Source of the DNA: Prevotella sp. P6B1
GTDB lineage: Bacteria > Bacteroidota > Bacteroidia > Bacteroidales > Bacteroidaceae
Length of the DNA stretch: 64,000 nt
Assembly: GCF_000702825.1 (NCBI RefSeq)
Contig: NZ_JNKF01000012.1
Coordinates: forward strand, 372,001 to 436,000
Direction of reading: 5' to 3'
Under the pieces are notes generated by a model. It saw only the letters and a list, made by a program, of their open reading frames with translations. It did not search any database and was not told the origin of the DNA. Position 1 is the stretch's first letter. Each line of letters opens with the position of its first letter. Shown here one piece after another: positions 17,391 to 27,184 of this stretch. The position numbers were made by a program, and so were the translations under genes.

Positions 17391-19112
17391 ATGAAAAGAG
17401 AACAGATTAGAAAAGGTATCTGGTTAGTATTGATGCTACTTTACAGCATCGGACAAGTAAAGGCTGCTGAGAAGGTCGTGGTTGCCTATGTGACATCGTG
17501 GACGGAAACCATCCCCGACCCAACGGTGATGACACATATCAACTATGCTTTCGGACATGTTAACGAGATGTCCGATGGCGTACGCATAGATAACCCTGAC
17601 CGTCTGCGCAAGATAGTGACACTTAAAAAGAAGAATCCAAAGCTGAAGGTTCTTCTCTCCATCGGAGGCTGGGGTAGCGGACGTTTCAGCGAGATGGCGA
17701 AAACAGACGTGACACGACTTTCGTTTGCCAAAAGTTGTAGAAGGGTTATAGAAGAGTTTAGCATTGATGGTATCGATATCGACTGGGAATATCCCACTCA
17801 GTCGTCGGCAGGTATCTCCTCATCTCCTCATGATACAAGCAACTTCACCCTGCTAATGCGTGACCTGAGACAACAGTTAGGCGACAAGCTGCTGACCTGT
17901 GCCACAATTGCCAGCGGCGAGTATATCGACTTTCGCAATTGCATCCAGTATTTAGATATGGTAAACGTAATGTCGTACGACATGGGGAATCCACCCTATC
18001 ATCATTCCGCTCTTTATCCTTCGGAAATCACAAATTGGATGACTACTTCAGCTGCCATCGAAGCGCATCTGAAATCAGGTGTGCCACAAGACAAGCTGGT
18101 GATGGGCATCCCGCTCTATGGTCGCGGTAAGCGAGGATACACTACAGAGCCCGACAGCACCCAAAAAGTAACAGAACACTGGCACGAGCAGTCGATGGTT
18201 CCATATTTTGTGGATGACAAAGGCGAGCTGGTAATAGGGTTTGAGAATGAGCGTTCTATCGGCATCAAGTGCCAATACATCACCGACCATCGTCTACGTG
18301 GTGCCATGTACTGGGAATACGGCGATGATCATCAAGAAAAGTTGCGAAATACAATCTGCAGGATTCTTATGCATGGAGAGAACGGACCATATACAGCCAA
18401 CTATGCAGGCAATAGAATCCGCTTCCGCACTTTGCTCATCTGGGATCCTTCTGCCGAACCTGCCCATGTAGAATTCGACAAGCAAGCCATCCGCTTTTTC
18501 CATAAGTTATCGTATGGAGAGGGCTTCACATACGATGTCAGGACCTCATGCCCTACCAGTCTTGATACACTCAAGCAGTATGATGTAGTGGTTATGCTGA
18601 ATAGTCTGCCCCATGAAAAAAAGGGGCGTAAAGCCTTCGAGCAGTATATGGAGCAAGGAGGTGGGTGGATTGGTTTCCATGCCACAGGCTATAATGATGC
18701 CAACACCCATTGGCCGTGGCTGAACAAATTCTTAGGCTGTGGTTCATTTCTCAGCAATAACTGGCCACCACAATCAGCCTTGTTGGATGTCGAGACGCGG
18801 CACCATCCTGTCACCCGTACGCTCCCCAATGAGTTTGTTGCCCCAGCAAGCGAGTTCTACCAATTCTCACCTTCTCCCCGTGTCAATAAGGACGTAGAGG
18901 TTCTCATCAGCATCTCGCCAAAGAACTATCCCTTCGGCATAAAGGATATCGTCACCCACGGTGATTTTCCCATCGTATGGACTAACAAAAAATACCGTAT
19001 GGTCTATCTGAACATGGGACATGGCGATGAGGGGTTCATTGATGCTACCCAGAACCTGCTCTTCACAAATGCTTTTCGATGGGTGGCAAGTAATAAGTTG
19101 AGAACATATTAA
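17391..19112 (+). CDS. GH18 glycosidase fused to a C-terminal ThuA-like domain
   Basis: The ATG at 17391 is chosen because it gives a normal signal peptide (to about residue 26, VKAAEK) and lies downstream of the -7 box. Residues about 28-325 form a GH18 barrel: THINYAFGHV, LLSIGGWG, the catalytic DGIDIDWEYP (acid Glu about residue 133) and MSYDMGNPPYHHSA. Family 18 comprises chitinases and endo-beta-N-acetylglucosaminidases. Residues about 345-570 form a ThuA-like domain with a class I glutamine-amidotransferase-like fold (DVVVMLNSLPHEKKGR, GGGWIGFHATGYND, YRMVYLNMGHGDEG). ThuA domains occur in sugar-utilisation enzymes of unclear chemistry. The catalytic domain has no added carbohydrate-binding module. 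Confidence 0.85.
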   Translation: MKREQIRKGIWLVLMLLYSIGQVKAAEKVVVAYVTSWTETIPDPTVMTHINYAFGHVNEMSDGVRIDNPDRLRKIVTLKKKNPKLKVLLSIGGWGSGRFSEMAKTDVTRLSFAKSCRRVIEEFSIDGIDIDWEYPTQSSAGISSSPHDTSNFTLLMRDLRQQLGDKLLTCATIASGEYIDFRNCIQYLDMVNVMSYDMGNPPYHHSALYPSEITNWMTTSAAIEAHLKSGVPQDKLVMGIPLYGRGKRGYTTEPDSTQKVTEHWHEQSMVPYFVDDKGELVIGFENERSIGIKCQYITDHRLRGAMYWEYGDDHQEKLRNTICRILMHGENGPYTANYAGNRIRFRTLLIWDPSAEPAHVEFDKQAIRFFHKLSYGEGFTYDVRTSCPTSLDTLKQYDVVVMLNSLPHEKKGRKAFEQYMEQGGGWIGFHATGYNDANTHWPWLNKFLGCGSFLSNNWPPQSALLDVETRHHPVTRTLPNEFVAPASEFYQFSPSPRVNKDVEVLISISPKNYPFGIKDIVTHGDFPIVWTNKKYRMVYLNMGHGDEGFIDATQNLLFTNAFRWVASNKLRTY

Positions 19113-19118
19113 ACAGCA

Positions 19119-19155
19119 AGCCGCTGAGAATCGAAGTGGTTCTCAGCGGCTTCTT
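19119..19155. terminator. Terminator between the two convergent GH18 genes
   Basis: A perfect 12-bp stem AGCCGCTGAGAA / TTCTCAGCGGCT around a 9-nt loop sits between the stop codons of the convergent GH18 genes. It probably acts in both directions. Confidence 0.8.
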
Positions 19156-19173
19156 TCTAATATATACTATACA

Positions 19174-20367
19174 TTACTTAACCAAGATTTTTCTACCGTC
19201 ACGAATATAAAAACCAGGCTTTAACCTTTCGTCCATCACACGCAGTCCTTGAAGATTGTATGTTTTTGATGAAAGATAGTTAGGATTGACAACTTTCGTA
19301 TCACTGATGGCCGTAGTACTATTTCCTATCAAACAATTGTAGACGGTTGTACGTTCTGTTCCGACATTGTCATCGTTAGCATATTCCCAGTACATTCCCC
19401 CTGCCAAATCGTTGTCATGAATGTACTGGCATTTGATTGTAAGCGAACGCTCATCATCATAGCCAAATACAAATCGCCCTTTGGTGTTGGTGATATATGG
19501 CACCTTAGCTACATCATCCCAATGGTCTATCCACTTACCCTTGGCAATGCCATTCTTAATCTCCTGAAGAGTAATTTGGTTGGCAGAACCACTACCATCT
19601 GCATTGCCATTACCATAGAAAGCTAAGCCCATAACCAATTTTTCTTTAGGTATACCTGCTTCCAAGTGGTTCTGAATTGACTCATGGCCTACACACCAGC
19701 CATTACCAACAGTACCTCCACGATACAGAGCCGAGTGATGATAAGGTGGTGATGCCATGTCATAGGTCATCACATTCACAAAATCGAGATATTGAATACA
19801 TTCCACAAAATTATAATAATCAGGACTTGCCGATGAGGCCATCGTTAGCAACAGGTCATCACCGAGTGTCTCTCTCAGATCACGCAACAAATAGGTATAG
19901 TTCTGCCTCTCGTTGACAGGTGAGGACTCACCCGAAGAGTTACTACCAGGGAACTCCCAATCAATGTCGACTCCATCAATACCCCACTTTTCGCAGAATG
20001 CACGGCACGACAGGGAAAATATCTTTCGCTTATACGCATCCTTTGCTACAGGCGTAAAATTACCACGTCCCCAACCGCCAATACTAAGCAGTATCTTCAA
20101 CTCGGGATTTTTCTTTTTCAGGGCTACAATCTTCGAAAACCTACTGGAATTATCTACATACACTTTGTAGTCGTTGCCTATACCACCAAAGGCATAGTTG
20201 ATATGAGTCATCACGTGAGGATCAACCGATATTGATGACCATGAAGTGACATAGGCAACCACCTTTTTCGAAGTTGTATTGGTTGCTTGGGCATAATTTG
20301 ACAAGGGCATCATGCTATAAAAGAGCAGGCTGCCTAACAATGCTAAAATTTGATTTTTAATTCTCAT
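19174..20367 (-). CDS. GH18 family glycosidase (chitinase or endo-N-acetylglucosaminidase type), secreted
   Basis: A 397-residue secreted protein with a signal peptide (to about residue 27, NYAQA). The GH18 domain covers about 32-345 and has THINYAFGGI, LLSIGGWGRG, the catalytic motif DGVDIDWEFPG and MTYDMASPPYHHSAL. It is clearly paralogous to the GH18 half of the gene at 17391. The C-terminal 30 residues (TYNLQGLRVMDERLKPGFYI, ending in KILVK) are a short tail seen on many secreted Prevotella proteins and related in style to type IX secretion sorting tails; whether it functions in sorting is uncertain. The gene is convergent to the GH18-ThuA gene. Confidence 0.85.
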   Translation of the reverse strand: MRIKNQILALLGSLLFYSMMPLSNYAQATNTTSKKVVAYVTSWSSISVDPHVMTHINYAFGGIGNDYKVYVDNSSRFSKIVALKKKNPELKILLSIGGWGRGNFTPVAKDAYKRKIFSLSCRAFCEKWGIDGVDIDWEFPGSNSSGESSPVNERQNYTYLLRDLRETLGDDLLLTMASSASPDYYNFVECIQYLDFVNVMTYDMASPPYHHSALYRGGTVGNGWCVGHESIQNHLEAGIPKEKLVMGLAFYGNGNADGSGSANQITLQEIKNGIAKGKWIDHWDDVAKVPYITNTKGRFVFGYDDERSLTIKCQYIHDNDLAGGMYWEYANDDNVGTERTTVYNCLIGNSTTAISDTKVVNPNYLSSKTYNLQGLRVMDERLKPGFYIRDGRKILVK

Positions 20368-20408
20368 AATTTTATATTATATGGTAAATGATTAATTGAA
20401 ATATGCTA

Positions 20409-20416
20409 CAAAATTA
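20409..20416 (-). promoter_or_regulatory. Candidate -7 box for the minus-strand GH18 gene
   Basis: On the minus strand this reads TAATTTTG, matching TAnnTTTG, 42 nt before the ATG at 20367. No -33 TTTG is present at the expected spacing. The rest of the 294-nt gap to the next gene (20368-20661) is very AT-rich, and I see no gene or strong structure in it. Confidence 0.4.
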
Positions 20417-20661
20417 TGATAATTAATTGAAATAAAAAAACATAAATTCACACCATATAGAAAATATGCCAGCAAACAAATTACAACAACCTGAAATACA
20501 ACTACTTACATTATTTTAAATACAAAATATACGAACACAGTCTATCTGCGTTGATACCCCAAAACGATCTATATTAAAACAGGAAAACCGATTGATACAA
20601 CTTACTACAAATCAATCATTTAACCATTTTTCAACCCTTAAAAACCCATATTAGTATAGGA

Positions 20662-22338
20662 TTATCCTTCAATTCCGATCTCTTTAACGAGCCGCTCGAA
20701 GTCATCGCGATTTCCGGCGGCTTTATTCTTGATACGAGTACGATAGGAATAAATAGAATTGGGCGAATAGCGTAAAAACTCAGCAATACGCGAACTCTCA
20801 TCAATACCTAAGCGGATTAACGCAAAGATACGCAAATCGGTATTCAAGCGATTATTACCTGTAGGATAGATTTCCTCTCCTGGGCGTAGCAGAGCATTGA
20901 AATCACGTATGAACGTTGGGAAGAGGCGCAGAAACACGTCATCGAAATTATCGAAGAGTTCCTTCAACTCGTCTTCTTTCAGCTGATTGCTATTAGTCAT
21001 ACGCAACAAATCGTTCTGTTGACCGGCTTTCAACTTACGATTAATCTTGATACGGTAGTTGTCGAGTTTATCAATATACTCCGAACAGATGCTGAGGAAT
21101 TTGCCGATATACACATCCTTCACGCGATTTGAATCATTGAGTTGGCGGTTGGCCTCAGAGAGGTCTGTATTGCGTTCTGATAGCTGGGCATTCAGCAAGG
21201 CAAGCTCATCGTTAGCAGTTTTCAGTTCGTTACGAGCAATTGCTAACTGTTTACGTTTTTTCTGAACATAGAGTAAAAGTATCAACAAGCCAATCAATAA
21301 CAGACTGATGGCAACGACTGTAAAACGAAGGTTAGTATTGGCCTGATGCAAACTGTTTTTATACTGGTCGTTGATGCGGGTAAGGATGGGTGACACTTGC
21401 CATGAACGCATATGGGTACTAAACTGAGAGATACAGTTCCACGAAAAATCCATATACCTATATGCACGATCCAAATCACCATCGTACTCAATCAACGAGT
21501 TGGCCAGACTCCAAAGAGCCCCCTGGTCCATGATGGCCAAACGGATATCAGTGAGTGCCGAGCGGATAAGCCAGTACTGCTGCAATTCCACATCGCTTTG
21601 AAGACCTGAGTTCACCGCCTTCTTCTTATATATTTCCGAGCGATAAAACGCCATAATAGCGTACTGACGGGTGTTGGGTTTTACCAATTGTAGCCACTTG
21701 TCGCTATAAGCCAGAGCCTCATCGAGCTGATTCTGATTATTGAGTACCTGTGAGCGTAACCCCACATACTCAGCTGACTCTGGAGGGAGAAGATTGAACA
21801 GTGAATCGCGAATCACATCTGCCCGTTTAAAGAACTGACTACTTAAACGTTTCTCGTGAGAGTAATAGCCCATCTCGCCATACAAGTCCTTACGCCCACT
21901 CAGATAAGTAATCATCATTTCCTGTGTGAGTTGGCTCATATCTATAGCCTTGAAATGATACTCAGCTTCTGGATAGAAACCTGTATCCGCCAATTGGCAG
22001 GCCATAGCCAATTGACTCTGAGTCTTTAAATCCTGTCGTCCTAAACGATCAGCACAATCCATACAGACCTGCAGGTAGTGGATAGCAGAATCATTGACAA
22101 AGGTGGCATACTCACGATATAGACTGAAAGCAAACTGATACTGTTCCTGATCATTTCGAGCCGAATCATACTGACGGTTCAAAGTGCGGATGACGTCAGA
22201 TTTCTGTTTTTGGTAATAAGCTGAAGAATCGATTGCAGCATCAAGTTGACGATAAAGCATCGCAAGATTGATCTCAGCAGACCAACATACAGAAACGTTT
22301 ACAATTATCATTAAACACAAAAAAAACAGTCTTCTCAT
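20662..22338 (-). CDS. SusR-like membrane-bound transcriptional regulator (DUF6377 type)
   Basis: The ATG at 22338 gives MRRLFFLCLMIIVNVSVCWS, a clean signal peptide, so the 12-residue upstream extension is dropped. The ~558-residue protein has a periplasmic TPR-like helical sensor (about 25-315), a transmembrane helix (about 325-347), a cytoplasmic coiled coil (about 350-410) and a C-terminal DNA-binding region with a LuxR-like helix-turn-helix (RIAEFLRYSPNSIYSYRTRI). SusR and its DUF6377 relatives activate adjacent susCD operons on sensing a glycan fragment. It is divergent from the SusC at 22618 and is presumably its activator. A close paralogue lies at 33399. Confidence 0.85.
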   Translation of the reverse strand: MRRLFFLCLMIIVNVSVCWSAEINLAMLYRQLDAAIDSSAYYQKQKSDVIRTLNRQYDSARNDQEQYQFAFSLYREYATFVNDSAIHYLQVCMDCADRLGRQDLKTQSQLAMACQLADTGFYPEAEYHFKAIDMSQLTQEMMITYLSGRKDLYGEMGYYSHEKRLSSQFFKRADVIRDSLFNLLPPESAEYVGLRSQVLNNQNQLDEALAYSDKWLQLVKPNTRQYAIMAFYRSEIYKKKAVNSGLQSDVELQQYWLIRSALTDIRLAIMDQGALWSLANSLIEYDGDLDRAYRYMDFSWNCISQFSTHMRSWQVSPILTRINDQYKNSLHQANTNLRFTVVAISLLLIGLLILLLYVQKKRKQLAIARNELKTANDELALLNAQLSERNTDLSEANRQLNDSNRVKDVYIGKFLSICSEYIDKLDNYRIKINRKLKAGQQNDLLRMTNSNQLKEDELKELFDNFDDVFLRLFPTFIRDFNALLRPGEEIYPTGNNRLNTDLRIFALIRLGIDESSRIAEFLRYSPNSIYSYRTRIKNKAAGNRDDFERLVKEIGIEG

Positions 22339-22363
22339 TATTGTTTTAGAATTATTGATGATG

Positions 22364-22395
22364 CAAAAATACAAATTTTCTGTGAAACGACCAAA
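22364..22395 (-). promoter_or_regulatory. Promoter of the minus-strand regulator (TTTG-N20-TATTTTTG)
   Basis: On the minus strand TTTG at 22395-22392 is followed after 20 nt by TATTTTTG at 22371-22364. This is an exact fit to the Bacteroidetes primary-sigma consensus, 26 nt before the chosen start at 22338. Confidence 0.75.
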
Positions 22396-22558
22396 TTTAT
22401 ATCCTGATATTTCATATAAAAACCTCTAAAATTATCTATATTTCCAGAATATCCACAGCAACACTTATCATCTGATTATCAAACACTTATATTTTATACC
22501 ACAACAAACATATCTATATTATCGCCTTGATTACCCACATGCATATTATTTTTATGCT

Positions 22559-22566
22559 TAATTTTG
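22559..22566 (+). promoter_or_regulatory. -7 box (TAATTTTG) upstream of the SusC gene at 22618
   Basis: TAATTTTG lies 51 nt before the SusC start. No proper -33 TTTG is present, as is usual for promoters that need an activator; the divergent SusR-like protein is the candidate. Confidence 0.55.
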
Positions 22567-22617
22567 CACCCAGAGACGAATAACTCCAAAAAATCTTAAG
22601 TAACTAACAAATTAATT

Positions 22618-25605
22618 ATGGTACAAAAAGAAGAAAGAAGAATTCTTAAGTCTGGCAAATTCAGCTGGCTCATGATTCTGATGCTACTGGTTACCCTCCC
22701 TGCCTTCTCACAAGTGCAGAAGATTGAGGGTACGGTATTTGACTCACAGGGAGAACCTGTGATTGGTGCTTCGGTTATTGAGATTGGCACATCGAATGGT
22801 GTGGCTACCGATCTCGATGGAAAGTTCTCGCTCAACGTGAAAGCAGGTTCACGCTTGCGCGTATCATTTATTGGTTATCAGACCAAAGAGGTTAAAGCCG
22901 CCAACGGAATGAAGGTGACACTTGCCGACGACAGCAATCTACTGGAAGAGGTGGTTGCCATCGGTTATGGTTCAGTAAAGCGAAAGGATGTCACTACAGC
23001 CGTAAGCAGTGTATCAACCAAAGACCTCGAGAACCGTCCGATTGTATCAGCCGCTCAGGGTATGCAGGGAAAGGCCGCCGGACTGCAGATTTCACAGGCT
23101 AATGGTCAACCTGGTAGTGCCCCTACCGTACGTGTGCGCGGTACTACTTCACTGAATGGAAGCAACAACCCTCTGTATGTAGTTGACGGTGTGCCTTTCG
23201 AGGATATCGACTTCTTGGCAGCAGATGATATCGACGACATCCAGATTCTGAAGGATGCATCAAGTGCAGCCATCTATGGTAGCCGCGCTGCCAATGGTGT
23301 GATTATTATCAGCACCAAACAGGGAAAACAGGGTGTAGCAAAGGTGAGCTTGAACGCACACTATTCTTTTTCACAGGTAAACCATACGCCCAAAGTACTT
23401 AACGCCTGGGAGTATAAGGAACTGATGGACGAAATCGGTCTGGTAAAACTGCCTGAAGGTCTGGAAGACCAGACCGATTGGAAAAAGGAGACCTTCCGTA
23501 CAGGTGCTGTCCAGAATTACCAGTTGCAGATTACCAATGGTACCGACAAACTACGTTACTACTTGTCGGGCGGTTACACACGTGAGAACGGTGTCATCAA
23601 GGAAACCGACTTTGAGCGTTATAACTTCCGTGCTGCTGTAGAAAATGATCTGCGCAAGTGGTTGCGTTTGAACGCCAGCGTAACTTATTCCGACTATACG
23701 TATCGTGGTAGTATTATCTCTGGTAATGGTGCTAACCGTGGTGGTGTGCTGATGTCGGTTATCAACACGCCCACCTATGCTCCCATCTGGGATCCTGAGA
23801 ATCCAGGTCAGTACAACGATAATTTCTATGGCGTAAACATCACCAGTCCACTGAATAACATTGCCCGTACCAAGGACAACCGTTCAAACTACAACAAGCT
23901 GATTGCCACAGGTAAGGCAACAGTTTACTTCATGCCTGAGCTCACATTTTCATCAAGTTTGTCGATGGAACGCACGCAGGGGACAACCATGAACTTCCTC
24001 GATCCATTCGAGACACTCTATGGACGCAATACAAACGGTACAGGTTACGATGCACGTAGCATCCGTACCACACTTACTTTTGATAATATCCTGAACTTCA
24101 AGAAGAATATCGGTGCTCACGGTTTCGATGTAATGCTGGGTTCATCAGGCACAAGCGACAAGAGCTCTAACAACTGGATTAACGGTTCGAACTACGCCAA
24201 TGCAGATATCAAGACACTGAACGGCGCCAACAAGATTTCGTGGACAGGCACTGGTTCGTGGGCAGGCCATTGGGCTATGCAGTCATACTTTGCACGTCTG
24301 TCGTATAATCTCAACGACACCTATCTCTTCACCGCCAATATGCGTGCCGATGGTTCATCGAAACTGGCTCCTGGTCATCGTTGGGGTTACTTCCCTTCAT
24401 TCTCAGCAGCATGGCGCGTTACTCAAGAGAAGTTTATGAAGAACATCTCTTGGATTGACGACCTGAAAATTCGTGGCGGTTGGGGACAGACCGGTAACCA
24501 GAGCGGACTGGGCAACAACAGCTATCTGGCCTCATACAACATCAACCGCATTCAGTGGTTTGGCGAAGGCAACGATGAGAATGCCACACCAACCCGCAGC
24601 CAGAGTTCACTCTCTAATCCCGAGCTTACTTGGGAGACAACCACACAGACCGACCTTGGTATTGACATTACTGTGTTGAAAAACCGCTTGACACTGTATG
24701 CCGACTACTATTACAAAAAGACCAGCGATATGCTGATGTGGATTACACTGCCTACAGGTTCGGCAGCTGCTAACTCACTGCCTTACAACGGCGGCGAGAT
24801 TGTGAACAAGGGTTTCGAGTTTACCCTGAGTTCAAAGAACATTGTTGGCAAGAACTTCAATTGGAATACCGACTTTAACATATCGTTCAACCGCAACGAG
24901 CTGAAGAGTCTAAAGCTGACACAGATTTACTACGCCGCCACCACCACCGACTTTATCAAAGAGGCTGTGGTACGCAACACGCCAGGTCGCCCATTGGGTA
25001 GTTTCTGGGGGTATATTAGCGATGGTGTAGATCCTGAGACTGGCGAACTGATGTACCGCGACGTGAATGGCGACGGCATGATTTCTGCATCTGACCGCAC
25101 TTATATTGGCGATCCTAACCCCGACTTCACTTTTGGTCTCACAAACACCTTCTCTTATAAAGGTCTGAACCTGAGCGTACTCATCCAGGGCAGCTATGGT
25201 AACGATGTGTATAACGTAGGTCGCATGGAGACAGAGGGAATGTACGATGGCAAGAACCAGACCACCCGTGTGCTGGAGCGCTGGCGCGTGCCCGGACAGA
25301 TCACCGACGTGCCCAAGGCTGGCTTCGAGATGCATAACTCCACCTACTTCCTCGAGGATGGCTCATACGTGCGCCTGAAGGACGTATCGCTCTCATACGA
25401 TGTACCCCGCCATATCATTAAGCGTATTGGACTGACCAAGCTGCAGCCATATATGTCGGCCACCAACCTGCTCACCCTGACCAAGTACAAAGGTATGGAC
25501 CCAGAGGTGAACCAGAATGGTAACAGCGGTGCCGTACAAGGTCTCGACTGGGGTACCTACCCACTCTGCAAGTCGTTCTCAATTGGTTTGAAAGTTGAAT
25601 TTTAA
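22618..25605 (+). CDS. SusC-family TonB-dependent transporter (beta-1,6-glucan-type PUL)
   Basis: A 995-residue SusC homologue with a signal peptide (to about residue 31, LPAFSQ), a carboxypeptidase-regulatory-like domain (IEGTVFDSQGEPVIGASV), a TonB-box-like stretch (LLEEVVAIGYGSVKRKD), a plug domain (NPLYVVDGVPFEDIDF, DASSAAIYGSRAANGVIII) and a barrel ending SFSIGLKVEF. It is followed 16 nt later by SusD and then GH30, a surface lipoprotein and GH3. That order is the same as the B. thetaiotaomicron locus for fungal beta-1,6-glucan (BT3309-BT3314 as recalled), so beta-1,6-gluco-oligosaccharides are the likely cargo. Confidence 0.92.
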   Translation: MVQKEERRILKSGKFSWLMILMLLVTLPAFSQVQKIEGTVFDSQGEPVIGASVIEIGTSNGVATDLDGKFSLNVKAGSRLRVSFIGYQTKEVKAANGMKVTLADDSNLLEEVVAIGYGSVKRKDVTTAVSSVSTKDLENRPIVSAAQGMQGKAAGLQISQANGQPGSAPTVRVRGTTSLNGSNNPLYVVDGVPFEDIDFLAADDIDDIQILKDASSAAIYGSRAANGVIIISTKQGKQGVAKVSLNAHYSFSQVNHTPKVLNAWEYKELMDEIGLVKLPEGLEDQTDWKKETFRTGAVQNYQLQITNGTDKLRYYLSGGYTRENGVIKETDFERYNFRAAVENDLRKWLRLNASVTYSDYTYRGSIISGNGANRGGVLMSVINTPTYAPIWDPENPGQYNDNFYGVNITSPLNNIARTKDNRSNYNKLIATGKATVYFMPELTFSSSLSMERTQGTTMNFLDPFETLYGRNTNGTGYDARSIRTTLTFDNILNFKKNIGAHGFDVMLGSSGTSDKSSNNWINGSNYANADIKTLNGANKISWTGTGSWAGHWAMQSYFARLSYNLNDTYLFTANMRADGSSKLAPGHRWGYFPSFSAAWRVTQEKFMKNISWIDDLKIRGGWGQTGNQSGLGNNSYLASYNINRIQWFGEGNDENATPTRSQSSLSNPELTWETTTQTDLGIDITVLKNRLTLYADYYYKKTSDMLMWITLPTGSAAANSLPYNGGEIVNKGFEFTLSSKNIVGKNFNWNTDFNISFNRNELKSLKLTQIYYAATTTDFIKEAVVRNTPGRPLGSFWGYISDGVDPETGELMYRDVNGDGMISASDRTYIGDPNPDFTFGLTNTFSYKGLNLSVLIQGSYGNDVYNVGRMETEGMYDGKNQTTRVLERWRVPGQITDVPKAGFEMHNSTYFLEDGSYVRLKDVSLSYDVPRHIIKRIGLTKLQPYMSATNLLTLTKYKGMDPEVNQNGNSGAVQGLDWGTYPLCKSFSIGLKVEF

Positions 25606-25621
25606 TTAAGCATACAGAATT

Positions 25622-27139
25622 ATGAACAACAATATCTATCAATATATCCGTGCAGGTATCCTGGGCTGTGCTGTCAGCGGCGTGATGATCTCATGCTCAC
25701 TCGACCAGGACCCCATCTCTGATCCTACAGAATTGACTGAGGGTGTGCTCACCGATACCGTGGCAGCCGTACTGAAAGACAAACAGGCAGCCATCGACCA
25801 GCGCAAGAACCTCTATGAGCTGTTGCGCAACCGTCAGGAGCACTGGTCGCTCGACATGCTGCTCATTGCCGAGGCACACTCTGACAATGCCTATGCAGGA
25901 ACGACAGGTGCCGAGGTGGTGCCTTACGAGACCAACTCTATCGATGCGTCAAACTCTGTATTGAGCCGCGACTGGACCCGCTACCTGGCAGATATCGCAC
26001 AGGCTAATGTACTGATTAACGGACTCGACGAGTTGCGTGCCAAGAATCAGGTAAGCGATGCAGAATGTCGCCAATGGCAAGCCGAAGGTAAAATCTTCCG
26101 TGCCCTTGTGATGTTTGATATGGCACGTCTGTGGGGTTCGTTCCCTGTAATCACAAGCATTGCCAAGACTATCACCAACGAGAACGTAGAGGATGTCTAT
26201 CCCACCTACTACCCGCCCAAGAAGAGCACGGAGGAGTGCTACCAGCAGGTGATCAAAGACCTGGAGGAGGCACTGCCTGATGCACCCGACTTCTCGAATA
26301 CAGACCGTACGCTGCTCACCAAGACCGTGGCTCAGGCTCTGCTGGCCAAGGTGTATGCTGAGCGCCCTGTGCAGGACTATAACAAGGTGATTGAATATGC
26401 AGAGAAGGTGAAGGCGACAGCCGGCCTGACACTCGAGGCTGACTATGCCACCCTCTTTGGCTACGATGCGGACAAGAAGGACTGTGTGAAGCGTAACACC
26501 AGCGAGGGTATCCTCGAGGTGCACTACTCTACAGGTAATGGCAACTGGGAGACCTGGATGTACGGTCGCCAGCTCGACGACTATGAGTACTATTTCACAT
26601 GGGCCAAGTGGATCACGCCCTCACGCGACCTGATCCGCGACTTCACCGAGGAAGGCGACGAGGTGCGTTTCAACGAGAGTGTAGTGTACTATGAGTGCAC
26701 CTGGAACAACTACTACCCTGCTTCGCACTACCCCTTCATGTACAAGTGTCGCTCGTCATACCAGAACCGCTACAAGCTGCGCCTGGCTGATATCCTGCTG
26801 ATGGAGGCAGAGGCCTATGCTCATCAGGGCAAGACACAGGAAGCAGCCGCACTGGTGAATCAGATTCGCAGCCGTGTTGGTCTGAAGGCTATCGACACAT
26901 CAGGTGATATGGTTGAGAAAGTACTCCACGAGCGTCGTCTGGAGCTCGCTTTCGAAGGACAGCGCTGGTTCGACCTCTGTCGTAACGGCAAGGTGGAGAA
27001 ATACATGAATGCCGTCTATGCCAAGGACGCTGGCCGTCTGGCTCAGAAGCGCACCTTCGACGAGAACTCCTATCTGCTGCCTCTGCCACAGACTGCTCTC
27101 GACGAGAACATTAATCTTGAACAAAATCCTGGATATTAA
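25622..27139 (+). CDS. SusD/RagB-family surface lipoprotein (beta-1,6-glucan-type PUL)
   Basis: A 505-residue SusD homologue with lipobox MISC (Cys about residue 23). It shows the conserved IFRALVMFDMARLWGSFPVI motif, a late VLHERRLELAFEGQRWFDLC motif and the C-terminal LLPLPQTALDENINLEQNPG. It works as the glycan-binding lid of the SusC encoded 16 nt upstream. A GH30 gene follows after 45 nt. Confidence 0.93.
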   Translation: MNNNIYQYIRAGILGCAVSGVMISCSLDQDPISDPTELTEGVLTDTVAAVLKDKQAAIDQRKNLYELLRNRQEHWSLDMLLIAEAHSDNAYAGTTGAEVVPYETNSIDASNSVLSRDWTRYLADIAQANVLINGLDELRAKNQVSDAECRQWQAEGKIFRALVMFDMARLWGSFPVITSIAKTITNENVEDVYPTYYPPKKSTEECYQQVIKDLEEALPDAPDFSNTDRTLLTKTVAQALLAKVYAERPVQDYNKVIEYAEKVKATAGLTLEADYATLFGYDADKKDCVKRNTSEGILEVHYSTGNGNWETWMYGRQLDDYEYYFTWAKWITPSRDLIRDFTEEGDEVRFNESVVYYECTWNNYYPASHYPFMYKCRSSYQNRYKLRLADILLMEAEAYAHQGKTQEAAALVNQIRSRVGLKAIDTSGDMVEKVLHERRLELAFEGQRWFDLCRNGKVEKYMNAVYAKDAGRLAQKRTFDENSYLLPLPQTALDENINLEQNPGY

Positions 27140-27184
27140 AAGGAATTATGAAGTTTAGTAGTAAAGAAGTTAAGAATTAAAGCA

